Below the pieces are notes generated by a model. That model made no database searches. It worked only from the letters and a program-made list of their open reading frames with translations, and had not been told where the DNA came from. Positions 7,724-17,100 of a DNA stretch of 64,000 bases are shown in pieces. Every line of letters begins with the position of its first letter. Positions within the stretch are counted from its first letter, which is position 1. The position numbers and the translations under genes are program-made. The DNA lies in NCBI RefSeq assembly GCF_040744945.1, contig NZ_CP160453.1:2480001-2544000 (forward strand). The letters run 5' to 3'. Origin of the DNA: Saccharothrix sp. HUAS TT1. Its GTDB lineage: Bacteria > Actinomycetota > Actinomycetes > Mycobacteriales > Pseudonocardiaceae.

Positions 7724-10504
7724 ATGCGGGTGAACCTGCTTGGCCCCGTCGAGCTTGTTTCCGCAGGTGGCGAGGTCGTCCGGCTGGGCGCCGCCAAGCG
7801 GAGGACGGTGTTGGCGGCCCTCGCGCTCGAGCTGAACCGCGTGGTGTCCGGCGACCGCCTGCTGGAGCTGGTGTGGGACGGCTCACCACCGCCGCAGGCC
7901 AAAGCGGCCTTGCAGGGACATATCGCCCAACTCCGGAAGGTCCTCAACGGCGGTGTAGCGCTCGTCACGCGTGCGCCCGGTTACGCGCTGACCGGCGACC
8001 GCGCGGCCGTGGACGTGTTCCGGTTCGAGGACCTGCTGGCGGCGGCCCGCGCGGCGGCCGACGACGAGGCGGTCGGGGTGCTGCGCGAGGCGTTGGGGCT
8101 GTGGCGGGGTCCGGTGCTCGCCGACGTGCCCGGCGACCAGCTGCGCGAGGCGGTGTCCGCGCGGCTGGAGGAGCTGCGGCTGGTCGGCGTGCAGGAGCTG
8201 GCGACCCGGCTGGTGCGGCTGGACCGGGCGGCCGAGGCGGTGGCCGGGCTGCGGGACGCGGTGGAGGCCAACCCGCTGCGCGAGGCGCTGGTGGCCCGGC
8301 TGGTGCTGGCGCTGCACCGGACCGGCCGGCAGGCCGAGGCGCTGGCGTTGTTCCACCGGACGCGGGAGCGGCTGGCCGAGGAGCTGGGCGTGGACCCCGG
8401 GCCGGAGCTGCGCGAGGCGTACCAGGCCGTGCTGGCGGGCGACGCCACGCCGGTGGACCGCACACCGCCGCCGGTGCCGCCGCCCGCGTCGCCGCCGCCC
8501 GCTCGCGAGCACCGCGCCCCCGCCCAGTTGCCGCGCGAGCACCGCGGGTTCGTCGGGCGCGAGGCGGAGCTGTCCGACCTCGGCGCGAGCCTGAGCGGCC
8601 AGGACTCGGCGATCGGGCTGCTGGTCGGCCCGGCCGGGGTCGGCAAGACGGCGCTGGCGCTGCGCTGGGCGCACGGGGTGGCCGGCGACTTCCCGGACGG
8701 CCAGCTGTTCGTGAACCTGCGCGGGTTCGACGAGACCGAGCCGCTGGATCCGCGCACGGCGCTGGTCGGGTTCCTGCGGGCGCTGGGGCTGACCGACTCG
8801 CAGATCGCGGTCGACCTGGAGGACCAGGCCGCGCAGTACCGGTCGCTGCTGGCCGGGCGGCGGGTGCTGGTGTTCCTGGACAACGCCCGGTCCGCCGAGC
8901 AGGTCCGGCCGCTGCTGCCCGGCTCGTCGCGGTGCCTGGTGCTGGTGACCAGCAGGCACCGGCTGGACGACCTGGTCGTCACCGAGGGCGCGTCGTCGCT
9001 GCACGTGCCGACGCTGCCGGAGGCGGGCGCCGAGGACCTGCTGACGGCGGTGCTCGGCCGGCTGCGGATCGAGCAGGAGCCGGACGCCGTCGCCGAGCTG
9101 GTGGAGCTGTGCGACCGGCTGCCGCTGGCGCTGCGGATCGCGGGCGCGCGGCTGGCGTCCCGGCCGAGGTGGACGATCCAGTCGCTGGTCGACGAGCTGC
9201 GCGACGAGCAGGGCAGGCTGTCGGCGCTGTCGCTGCCGGAGGCCGGGCGCGGGGTGCACGCGGCGCTGGCGGTGAGCTACCGGGAGCTGCCCGAGGGCGC
9301 GGCGCGGCTGTTCCGGCGGCTCGGGCTGCACCCCGGGACGGACCTGGACAGCTACACGGCGGCGGCGCTGCTGGACATCAACGTGGTCAGCGCGCGCACC
9401 CACCTGCGCACGCTGGCGTACGCGAACCTGCTGCACGAGTCGACGCCCGACCGGTACTCGCGGCACGACCTGGTGCGGCTGTTCACCCACCACCTGGCGG
9501 CCACCGAGTCCGAAGTGGACAACCAGGTGTCGACCAACCGGCTGCTGGACTACTACCTGCACGTCGCCGACCGGGCGCGGGCGCACCTGTCGGACCACGT
9601 GCGGCCGTTCGGACCGGCCGAGCACCGGCCCTCGTCGTTCCCCGAGCTGTCGTCGCACGCGGCGGCGCTGGACTGGTTCACGCTGGAGGAGGCGAACCTC
9701 GGGCTGGCGCTGGACATCGCGGTGAACGGCGGGCAGCGGGAGCGGACGTGGCAGCTGGCGCTGTGCCTGGACGCGTTCCACTTCCGGCGCGGGAACCGGC
9801 TGGACCGGCTGGCGCTGTGCCGCATCGGGCTGGCGGCGGCGCGGGGGCTGGGCGACCGGCACGCCGAGGCGACGTTCCTGCTGCGGCTGGGTTCGACGCT
9901 GGCCGACCTGGGGCGGATCGACGAGGCGGTGCGGGCGTGCACGCGGGCGGCGTCGCTGGCGGACGGCGACCGGCACCTGGAGCTGGCGGCGTTGGCGAAC
10001 CTCGGGTACTGCCTGATGGCCGACGACCAGCTGGACCGGGCGCAGGAGACGATCCTGGAGGCGCTGGAGGTGGCGCGGGAGGTCGGTGACGACCGGTCGC
10101 AGGCGAGCATCCAGAACAACTTGGCGAACGTGCTGCTGCGCAAGCACCAGCCGGAGGAGGCGCTGCGGCACGCGCGGGAGGCGCTGAGCCTGTTCCCGTC
10201 CGCGCCGTCGAAGGCGCACACGGCGACTCTTCACACCGTCGGCGCCGCTTCGCAGCAGCTGGGCCGTGCCGACGAGGCCCTGGAGTCCTACCGGGCGGGC
10301 CTGGCGCTGGCCGCCCGCCTGGGCGACCGCTACCAGGAGGCCCTGTGCCACCGCGCGATCGGCGACGTCCTGGAGCAGTCCGAAGGCCCCTCCGCCGCCG
10401 TCCCCCACTGGCTGGCGGCCCTGCACCTCTACCGCGACCTGCGCCTCGCCGACGCCGACGACCTGGCCCGCAAACTGGACCCGGCTACCCTCTCCTCCCC
10501 CTGA
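7724..10504 (+). CDS. SARP-family transcriptional regulator with NB-ARC and TPR domains (AfsR-like)
   Basis: A 926-residue protein. Residues 1-95 form the OmpR-type winged helix of SARP activators (LLGPVELV, GAAKRRTVLAALAL), followed by the BTAD domain (about 96-245, ending ELGVDPGPELREAYQAVL). A Pro-rich linker leads to an NB-ARC ATPase (P-loop GPAGVGKT near residue 302) and C-terminal TPR repeats (about 640-920). Such proteins activate antibiotic clusters or development genes by binding direct repeats near the -35 box. The ATG at 7724 is preferred over the TTG at 7718 because AAAGGG lies 7 bp upstream of it. It is divergent from the ESX operon; no biosynthetic cluster is adjacent. Confidence 0.9.
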   Translation: MRVNLLGPVELVSAGGEVVRLGAAKRRTVLAALALELNRVVSGDRLLELVWDGSPPPQAKAALQGHIAQLRKVLNGGVALVTRAPGYALTGDRAAVDVFRFEDLLAAARAAADDEAVGVLREALGLWRGPVLADVPGDQLREAVSARLEELRLVGVQELATRLVRLDRAAEAVAGLRDAVEANPLREALVARLVLALHRTGRQAEALALFHRTRERLAEELGVDPGPELREAYQAVLAGDATPVDRTPPPVPPPASPPPAREHRAPAQLPREHRGFVGREAELSDLGASLSGQDSAIGLLVGPAGVGKTALALRWAHGVAGDFPDGQLFVNLRGFDETEPLDPRTALVGFLRALGLTDSQIAVDLEDQAAQYRSLLAGRRVLVFLDNARSAEQVRPLLPGSSRCLVLVTSRHRLDDLVVTEGASSLHVPTLPEAGAEDLLTAVLGRLRIEQEPDAVAELVELCDRLPLALRIAGARLASRPRWTIQSLVDELRDEQGRLSALSLPEAGRGVHAALAVSYRELPEGAARLFRRLGLHPGTDLDSYTAAALLDINVVSARTHLRTLAYANLLHESTPDRYSRHDLVRLFTHHLAATESEVDNQVSTNRLLDYYLHVADRARAHLSDHVRPFGPAEHRPSSFPELSSHAAALDWFTLEEANLGLALDIAVNGGQRERTWQLALCLDAFHFRRGNRLDRLALCRIGLAAARGLGDRHAEATFLLRLGSTLADLGRIDEAVRACTRAASLADGDRHLELAALANLGYCLMADDQLDRAQETILEALEVAREVGDDRSQASIQNNLANVLLRKHQPEEALRHAREALSLFPSAPSKAHTATLHTVGAASQQLGRADEALESYRAGLALAARLGDRYQEALCHRAIGDVLEQSEGPSAAVPHWLAALHLYRDLRLADADDLARKLDPATLSSP

Positions 10505-10658
10505 CCCGAACGTTGAACTCGCCGGTCCTGAGTGTTCGACTCGCGGCACGCGAGCGTTCGACTCGCGCGGGCTGAACGTAGGACTCTCGCGCGAGTCGTA
10601 CGTTCAGGTACCGCGAGTCGAACGCTCGCGTACCCCGAGTTCTGCGTTCGGGGGTCAG
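10501..10658. repeat. Dispersed intergenic repeat, locus B (covers a whole convergent intergenic region)
   Basis: The space between the SARP gene and the facing dehydrogenase gene is built from repeat units. CGCGAGCGTTCGACTCGCG at 10549-10567 is the exact reverse complement of 10612-10630. Between them lies a 34-bp imperfect palindrome (10573-10606). Outside them the two ends also mirror each other, since CTGACC plus CGAACG at the left matches the complement of the right end. The 22 bases at 10524-10545 are the exact reverse complement of 40108-40129 in locus C. As RNA the region could fold into one long hairpin between convergent genes, which would suit a two-way terminator, but the shared 22-bp unit shows it is also a repeat family. 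Confidence 0.75.
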
Positions 10659-12310
10659 GCGGTGGCGTCGGCGGCGGCGCGGCCGGCGGTTCGGCCGGAG
10701 AACAGGCAGCCGCCCAGGAAGGTGCCCTCCAGGGCGCGGTAGCCGTGGACGCCGCCCCCGCCGAAGCCGGACGCCTCACCGGCGGCGTAGACGCCCTCCA
10801 GCGGGGCGCCGTCGGACTTCAGCACGCGGGCCGAGAGGTCGGTGTGCAGGCCGCCCAACGTCTTGCGCGTCAGCACGGACAGCCGCACGGCGATCAGCGG
10901 ACCGGCCTTCGGGTCCATCAGCGCGTGCGGCTCGACCACCCGGATCAGCTTGTCGGTGATGAACCGCCGCGCCTCGCGCATGGCGTTGACCTGCATGTCC
11001 TTGCCCAACCCGGACAGCACCTGCCGGTCGCGCCGCACGATGGTGCGGCGCAGCGCGCCGGCGTCGATCAGCGACGTGCCGGTCAGCGCGTTCATCCCGG
11101 CCGCCAGCTCCTCCGGCGTCCGCCCGAAGATGAACTCCTCCGACCGCTTCGCGAACTCCTCGACCGGCGCGACCGCGCCCGGCATGGCCCGCTTCAGCAC
11201 GGCCTTGACGTCCTTGCCGGTCAGGTCGGGGTTCTGCTCCGACCCGGACAGCGCGAACTCCTTGCCGATGATCCGGCTGTTGAGCACGAACCACGAGTAC
11301 CCGTGCCCGGTCTTCACGATGTGCTCCAGCGCGCCGAGCGCGTCGAACCCCGGGAACAGCGGGATCGGCAGCCGCGACCCGGTGGCGTCCAGCCACAGCG
11401 ACGACGGTCCGGGCAGGATGCGGATGCCGTGCCTGCTCCACACCGGCGCGTAGTTGGCGATGCCCTCGGGGTAGTGCCACATGCGGTCTTCGTTGATGAT
11501 CTCGCCGCCGGTGTCCTGGACGACCTTCAGCATCCGGCCGTCGACGTGGTCCGGCACGCCGGACAGCATGTGCTCGGGCGGCGTGCCCATCCGCGACGGC
11601 CAGTTCCGCCGCACCACCTCGTGGTTCGCGCCGATGCCCCCGGACGTGACGATGACGGCCTGCGCGCGCAGCTCGAACTCGCCCGACGCGGTCCGCGAGC
11701 TCGGCTCGCCCCGACCGGCCGTGCTGACCTCCAGCACCTCGCCGCGCACGCCGTCCACCGCGCCGCCGGTGGTGGTCAGGCCGGTGACCCGGTGCCGGAA
11801 CCGCAGCTGCACGAGCCCGCGCGCCACGCCCTCCCGCACCCGCCGCTCGAACGGCGCGACGATGCCGGGGCCGGTGCCCCACGTCACGTGGAAGCGCGGC
11901 ACGGAGTTGCCGTGGCCGTCGGCCAGGTACCCGCCGCGCTCGGCCCACTGCACGAGCGGGAACCAGCGCACGCCCATCGCGTGCAGCCACGACCGCTTCT
12001 CACCGGCCGCGAAGTTCACGTACGCCTCGGCCCACCGGCGTGGCCAGAGGTCGGCGTCCCGGTCGAACGCGGCCGAGCCCAGCCAGTCCTGCAGGGCCAG
12101 CTCGGCGGAGTCCTTGACCTTCAGCCGCCGCTGCTCCGGGCTGTCGACCAGGAACAACCCGCCGAACGACCAGAACGCCTGACCGCCCAGGGACGCTTCC
12201 GGCTCCTGGTCGAGCAGGATGACCTTGCGACCGGCGTCGACCAGTTCAGCGGTGGCGACCAGGCCCGCCAGGCCGGCGCCGACGACGATGACATCAGCGT
12301 CATGAGGCAT
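10655..12310 (-). CDS. FAD-binding dehydrogenase (fumarate reductase/ketosteroid dehydrogenase-like flavoprotein)
   Basis: A 551-residue protein starting with the FAD dinucleotide-binding motif VIVVGAGLAGLVATAEL, then GGQAFWSFGGLF typical of the FAD_binding_2 group, and a closing flavin contact EGVYAAGEASGFGGGGVHGY. These enzymes remove hydrogens from or reduce C-C bonds next to carbonyls, using FAD. Length and motifs match the actinobacterial FAD-binding dehydrogenase subfamily (Rv0785-like) rather than a classical KstD; the substrate is unknown. It is cytosolic with no signal peptide. Its 3' end meets the SARP gene through repeat locus B. Confidence 0.85.
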   Translation of the reverse strand: MPHDADVIVVGAGLAGLVATAELVDAGRKVILLDQEPEASLGGQAFWSFGGLFLVDSPEQRRLKVKDSAELALQDWLGSAAFDRDADLWPRRWAEAYVNFAAGEKRSWLHAMGVRWFPLVQWAERGGYLADGHGNSVPRFHVTWGTGPGIVAPFERRVREGVARGLVQLRFRHRVTGLTTTGGAVDGVRGEVLEVSTAGRGEPSSRTASGEFELRAQAVIVTSGGIGANHEVVRRNWPSRMGTPPEHMLSGVPDHVDGRMLKVVQDTGGEIINEDRMWHYPEGIANYAPVWSRHGIRILPGPSSLWLDATGSRLPIPLFPGFDALGALEHIVKTGHGYSWFVLNSRIIGKEFALSGSEQNPDLTGKDVKAVLKRAMPGAVAPVEEFAKRSEEFIFGRTPEELAAGMNALTGTSLIDAGALRRTIVRRDRQVLSGLGKDMQVNAMREARRFITDKLIRVVEPHALMDPKAGPLIAVRLSVLTRKTLGGLHTDLSARVLKSDGAPLEGVYAAGEASGFGGGGVHGYRALEGTFLGGCLFSGRTAGRAAADATA

Positions 12311-12371
12311 CGGGCGAGTCTAGATCGAAGCGCGGCGCTGGACGATAGTTGAAGAAAATTCACCTTAGGGA

Positions 12372-12765
12372 GTGGTGGCGGTGTCGTACACGGGGGACGT
12401 CGGCGAGGTCAGCGCGGTGTGGCGGCCGGTCTCGGAGGTGCCGATCATCGGATGCGGCCGCCCGCCGGTGGTCCGGCGGCGCACTTCCACAAGACGTTCT
12501 CCGAGTCGTTCCACGTCATCTCAGGAACGGTCCGGTTGTACGACGGCGAGACGTGGGTGAACGCGACCGCGGGCGATTTCCTGTACGTCCCGGAGGGCGG
12601 TGTGCACGCTTTCCGCAACGACTCCGACGACCCCGCGTCGATGTTGATCCTGTTCGCCCCGCGCCGCCGCGCGAGGAGTACTTCCGGGAACTCGCCGAGA
12701 TCGGTGAGTCGGGTTGGGAGCGGTATCAGGCCGCCGGCCGTTCGGTGGGGGGAACCGGAACGGCC
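12372..12765 (+). pseudogene. Cupin-domain protein broken by two frameshifts
   Basis: Cupin sequence continues across three frames. The first frame, from a GTG at 12372 or 12381 with AGGGAG upstream, reads YTGDVGEVSAVWRPVSEVPI. A second frame then carries the core AAHFHKTFSESFHVISGTVR and AGDFLYVPEGGVHAFRNDS, with the metal-binding His pair and the second cupin motif. After LILFAP a third frame continues PPREEYFRELAEIGESG. Both shifts fit loss of single bases, near 12455 and near 12665. Intact relatives are about 150-160 residue metal-dependent cupins of varied function. Either the gene is dead or the sequence has errors here. Confidence 0.7.
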
Positions 12766-13058
12766 GGCGGTGGTCGGGCATGCGTGGGCGCACCTGCAAC
12801 GTCTCGGGGAGAGGTGCCGCGCGGGCCGAGGGGGAGGTGCCCTGCGGGCCTGACGTCCGGTGCGGCGTCCACGTGCCGACCAACAGTAGAACGGGTGGTG
12901 ACCTGCGGGTGTTCCCCGGGGGGCGGTGGGGTGTCGGGCATCACCACGAGTGTTCGCGCGGGGTGGCGGGAGGTGGTGCGGGGCGGCCGGTGAGGGCGGT
13001 GAGGGGCGCTGCGAGGGTGGCCGGTGGGAGGTGGTGCGAGAGGTGCGGGAACGGCTGC
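12766..13058. other. Non-coding stretch after the cupin relic
   Basis: About 290 bp, G-rich on the plus strand, with runs such as GGGGGGAACC and CCCCGGGGGGCGG. I see no credible gene, promoter or terminator. It may be decayed sequence left from the inactivated cupin locus. Confidence 0.5.
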
Positions 13059-13889
13059 TCAGGCGTCGCCGCGCAGTTCGCCCATCCGGGCCTCCGCGCC
13101 CGCCAGCTTGTCCCGCGCCGCCTCGGCCCGGCGCTCGGCCCGCGCCAGCCTGGTCGACGCCTCCTGCTCCGCCCGCTGCGCCCGCCGCAGCTCGGCGCGC
13201 AGGGTCGCGGTGTGCTCCTCGCGCTCGGCCAGCGCCCGCTCGGCCTCGGTGACGGCCGCGTCCGCCTTCTTCACGTCGGCCCGCGCGCTGCCGACGTCGT
13301 CCCGGGCCCGCTCCAGCTGCCGCTCCCGCCGCTGCTCGCGGCGGGGCGCCAGGTCGTCGCGCACCGGCGTCGCGGTCCCGCTCAACGGCCCGAACCCGGA
13401 CTGCTCGACCGGCTTGACCAGCCGCCCGGCCTTGATCCGCGCGGCCAGCACGTCGTCCGCCAGCGCCGCCGTCAACGTGGTCCGCACCTGCTGCACGGCG
13501 TCCGGCCCGAGCGGCCGGCCGGCGTCCCGGGCCAACGCCTCCACCCGCCGCACGAGGGCGCTCAGCACGGCCCGGCGACGGGCGCCCAGCTGCCGCAGCG
13601 CCCCGCCGCGCAGCTCCTCCTGCGCGGCCCGCAGCTCGTCACCCAGAGCGACCGCCTCGGCCAGGTCGGACGCGCCCTCGCGGGCCAGCAGGTTCAGCGC
13701 CCACGCGGACGACGTCGGCTTGCGCAGCGCGGCCACCTGCTTGGCCAACGCCTGGTCGCCGCGCTCCGCGGCTTCCCGCGCGCGGGCGTCCCTGGCCGCG
13801 ACGAACCGAGCCGGCGGCAGGGCGTACAGCTCGTCGGCTACCAGGTCGATCGGTGCGGGGTCCACGATGTCGACCAGTGTGCTCGCCAT
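13059..13889 (-). CDS. Coiled-coil hypothetical protein
   Basis: A 276-residue protein. The ATG at 13889 is used because conserved-looking sequence begins there (MASTLVDIVDPAPIDLVADE) although the frame is open further upstream. The N-terminal half contains ALRKPTSSAWALNLLAR, which I recognise as typical of an uncharacterised actinobacterial family. The last 110 residues are Ala/Arg/Glu-rich and should form a long coiled coil. No signal peptide, membrane segment or enzyme motif is visible. It is divergent from the subtilase gene across about 255 bp. Function unknown. Confidence 0.7.
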   Translation of the reverse strand: MASTLVDIVDPAPIDLVADELYALPPARFVAARDARAREAAERGDQALAKQVAALRKPTSSAWALNLLAREGASDLAEAVALGDELRAAQEELRGGALRQLGARRRAVLSALVRRVEALARDAGRPLGPDAVQQVRTTLTAALADDVLAARIKAGRLVKPVEQSGFGPLSGTATPVRDDLAPRREQRRERQLERARDDVGSARADVKKADAAVTEAERALAEREEHTATLRAELRRAQRAEQEASTRLARAERRAEAARDKLAGAEARMGELRGDA

Positions 13890-14145
13890 CGCGTTGATGT
13901 GCGATTTGTTACCGATTCCTCGCAGGTCCGGGCGGTTCACCGTTGACAGTGGTTGACATTCCGGCCGGTCGGCTCTTGACTGGAGGTGCCGCACCCGTTC
14001 CGGTGTTCTGCGGCACTTCTCGCGCGTTCGCGCAATAGGCTGTTCAGTCCAATAAGGACACTTCCATTGGGCTGTTCGTCCGATTGTTACCCGGGGGTCG
14101 GGGAGATGTGCTTGCGCCAATCTTTCCCCACGAAGGGTTTGCGCC
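13890..14145. promoter_or_regulatory. Divergent promoter region upstream of the subtilase gene
   Basis: A 256-bp gap between the coiled-coil gene and the subtilase gene, with a lower GC content than the genes (for example CAATAGGCTGTTCAGTCC near 14034 and CGATTGTTACCC near 14081). GGCTGTTCRTCC-like sequence occurs at 14037 and 14069. Promoters for both genes should lie here. I could not choose one -35/-10 pair with confidence. Confidence 0.4.
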
Positions 14146-17100
14146 GTGATCAACTCAGGAAGTCGGTGGAGACACCGCACCAGTGCGGCCCTGCTGGCCG
14201 CCGTGCTGGGCACCACTGGGTTCGGCTTCGCCGCCGGGTCGGCAGTCGCGCAAGAGGCGCAGACCGCGCCCGCGCCCGCCGACAAGCAGCTCGACAAGCA
14301 GGACCGGGAGCGCATCGCCGAGGCCGAGCAGGCCGGGCAGGCGAACGTCACGCTCCTGGTCGCCGCCGAAGAGGGCGAGCTGGACTCCGCGACCAACGAC
14401 CTCCGGGCCCTCGGCGGCGTGGTCGAGTCGACGGAGCGTGACGTCGACTACCTCAAGGTGTCGGTGCCGCGCGACCGGGCCGAGAAGGTGGCCGAGCTGG
14501 CGTCGGTGGACTCGGTGGACGTGGACGGCCTGGTCGTCCTCGACGACCCGCGTCCCGACGGCGCGACCGCGCCGCTGCCGCAGCCCGCGCCGGGCGCCAA
14601 GACGCCCAAGAAGAACCCGTACATGCCGACGCAGGACACGCAGGCGGCGCAGTTCACCGACGCGCACCCCAAGTGGGACGGCCGCGGCACGACGATCGCG
14701 GTCATGGACTCCGGCATCGACCTGGACCACCCGGCGCTGGCGACCACCACGACCGGCGAGCGCAAGATCGTCGACTGGTACAACGCCAACGCCACCAACT
14801 CCGGTGACGGCACGTGGTTGCAGGTGGCCGGCCGCTACAACGGCTCGTTCACCAGCGGCGGCGCGACCTACAAGGCGCCGGCTACCGGCGGCCCGTACAG
14901 CTTCGGCCTGTTCCGCGAGACCGCGGGCGACCTGGGCCTGGCCAACAGCGAGACCGGCGGCGACATCAACCGCGACGGCGACCGCACGGACGCGTTCGGC
15001 GTCCTCCAGGACATCACCACCAAGGAAGTCCGGGTCGACGTCGACGGTGACGGTGACTTCACCGACCAGGCCGCGATGATCGACTACAAGTACAAGAAGG
15101 ACGTCGGCCACTTCGGCGCCGACAACCCGGCCACCCCGGTGCTGGACACCGTGGCGTTCGTGGTGCAGACCGACAAGTCGATCTACGACGCCAACGGCGC
15201 CGCGTGGGTCAACATCGGCATCTCGGCCGCGGCGCACGGCACGCACGTCGCGGGCATCACCGCCGCCAACAAGATGTTCGGCGGCAAGATGACCGGCGCG
15301 GCCCCCGGCGCGAAGCTGATGGGCGTCAAGGTCTGCCTGTCGACCCCGTCGTGCACCAACAGCGGCCTGATCGACGGCCTGCTGTACGCGGCGCGCAACG
15401 GCGCGGACGTCGTCAACATCTCCATCGGCGGCCTGCCCGCCCTCAACGACGGCAACAACGCGCGTGCGGAGCTCTACAACCGCACCATCGCCGAGTACAA
15501 CGTCCAGGTGTTCATCTCCGCGGGCAACAGCGGCGCGGGCGCGAACACCGTCGGCGACCCGTCGGTGTCCACGGACGCGGTGAGCGTCGGCTCCTACATC
15601 ACCAAGGACACCTGGCTGTCCAACTACGGCTCGAAGACGCAGCAGCGCGAGAGCCTGCACGGCTTCTCGTCGCGCGGCCCGCGCGAGGACGGCGGCTTCA
15701 AGCCGAACATCATCGCGCCCGGCTCGGCGATCTCCACCACGCCGCAGTGGCAGGCGCCCGGCCCGGTGGCCGGCACCTACGAGCTGCCCGCGGGCTACGC
15801 GATGTTCAACGGCACGTCGATGGCCGCGCCGCAGGCGACCGGCGCGGCCGCGCTGCTCGTCAGCGCCTACAAGGCCGAGCACAACGGCGAGCGCCCGCCC
15901 GTCGCGGCGCTGCGCAACGCGATCCAGTCCGGCGCCAAGTGGGTCTCCACCCTCCAGGCGTTCGAGCAGGGCGCGGGCCTGTTCGACACCAAGCGCGCGT
16001 GGTCGCAGCTCAACGCGCACCCGGAGACGCAGGCGGTCAGCACGTCGGTGACGGTGAACACCGCGCTGTCGGGCTCGCTGGCCACCCCGAACACCGGTGT
16101 CGGCATCCACGACCGCGAGGGCGTGAGCGTGGGCGAGGAGTACACCCGCACGTACACCCTCACCCGCACCACGGGCCCGAACCGCAACCAGCAGTTCCTG
16201 GTGAAGTGGCAGGGCAACGACGGCACGTTCAAGTCGAAGTCCCTGGTCAGCCTGCCGCTGAACACGCCGGTCACGTTCGACGTCAAGGTCAAGCCGACCA
16301 AGGCGGGCGCGCACTCGGCCGTGCTCAAGCTGGACAACCCGGCCACCCGCGGCATCGACGTGTTCACGCTGAACACGGTGTTCGCGGCGGAGGACTTCAC
16401 CGCGGCGGGCAAGTACGCGGTGACGAAGACCGGCACGGTCGCGCGCAACCAGTCGGAGCGGCTGTTCGTGAACGTGCCCGCGGGCACGAGCGCGCTGAAG
16501 GTCGACATGGCGGCGGGCGGCGCGGAGGGCAAGGGCCAGGTCCGGTTCCTGCGCTACGACCCGTACGGCGTGCCGTTCGACACCACGTCCTCGACCAACT
16601 GCTACAACCCCGACGCGGGCGCCGGCTGTGCCGGTGGGTCGCCGACCAGCCGCACGGTGAGCAACCCGGTGCCGGGCGTGTGGGAGATCGTGGTCGAGTC
16701 CCGGCGCACCTCGGACGCCGACGCCGCGCCGTTCTCGGTGACCGCGTCGGTGCTGGGCACGTCGGTCAGCCCGAACCCGGACACCATCGAGTCTGCCGTC
16801 ATCGGCACGCCGATCAGCCGCGAGTACGTGGTGACGAACTCGCTGGCCGCGTTCAACGGCAAGCTCGTCGGCGGTTCGCTGGCCAGCGCGCGGATCGACC
16901 GCCCGACCATCGCCGACGCCGCGGTCCAGGTGTACGACCTGACCGTGGCCCCCGGCGCGACGTCGCTGCGGGCGACCATCGGCAAGACGGCGGACCTGTC
17001 GGCCGACCTCGACCTGTTCGTCTACAACTGCGCGTCCGGCTCCTGCGTGCTGGCCGGTCAGGCGGCGGACGGCGACTCCGAGGAGTCGGTGACCATCGCC

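Noticed and set aside
7724..10504. SARP regulator as part of an antibiotic gene cluster
   Set aside because: No polyketide, peptide or terpene synthase genes lie nearby; the neighbours are ESX and a single dehydrogenase.
7883..10549. Long open frame on the minus strand opposite the SARP gene
   Set aside because: It is an antisense shadow caused by high third-position GC; it has no recognisable domain and the plus-strand gene is certain.
12766..13058. Further genes downstream of the cupin relic
   Set aside because: Open frames here are G-rich and show no domain, ribosome site or normal codon pattern.
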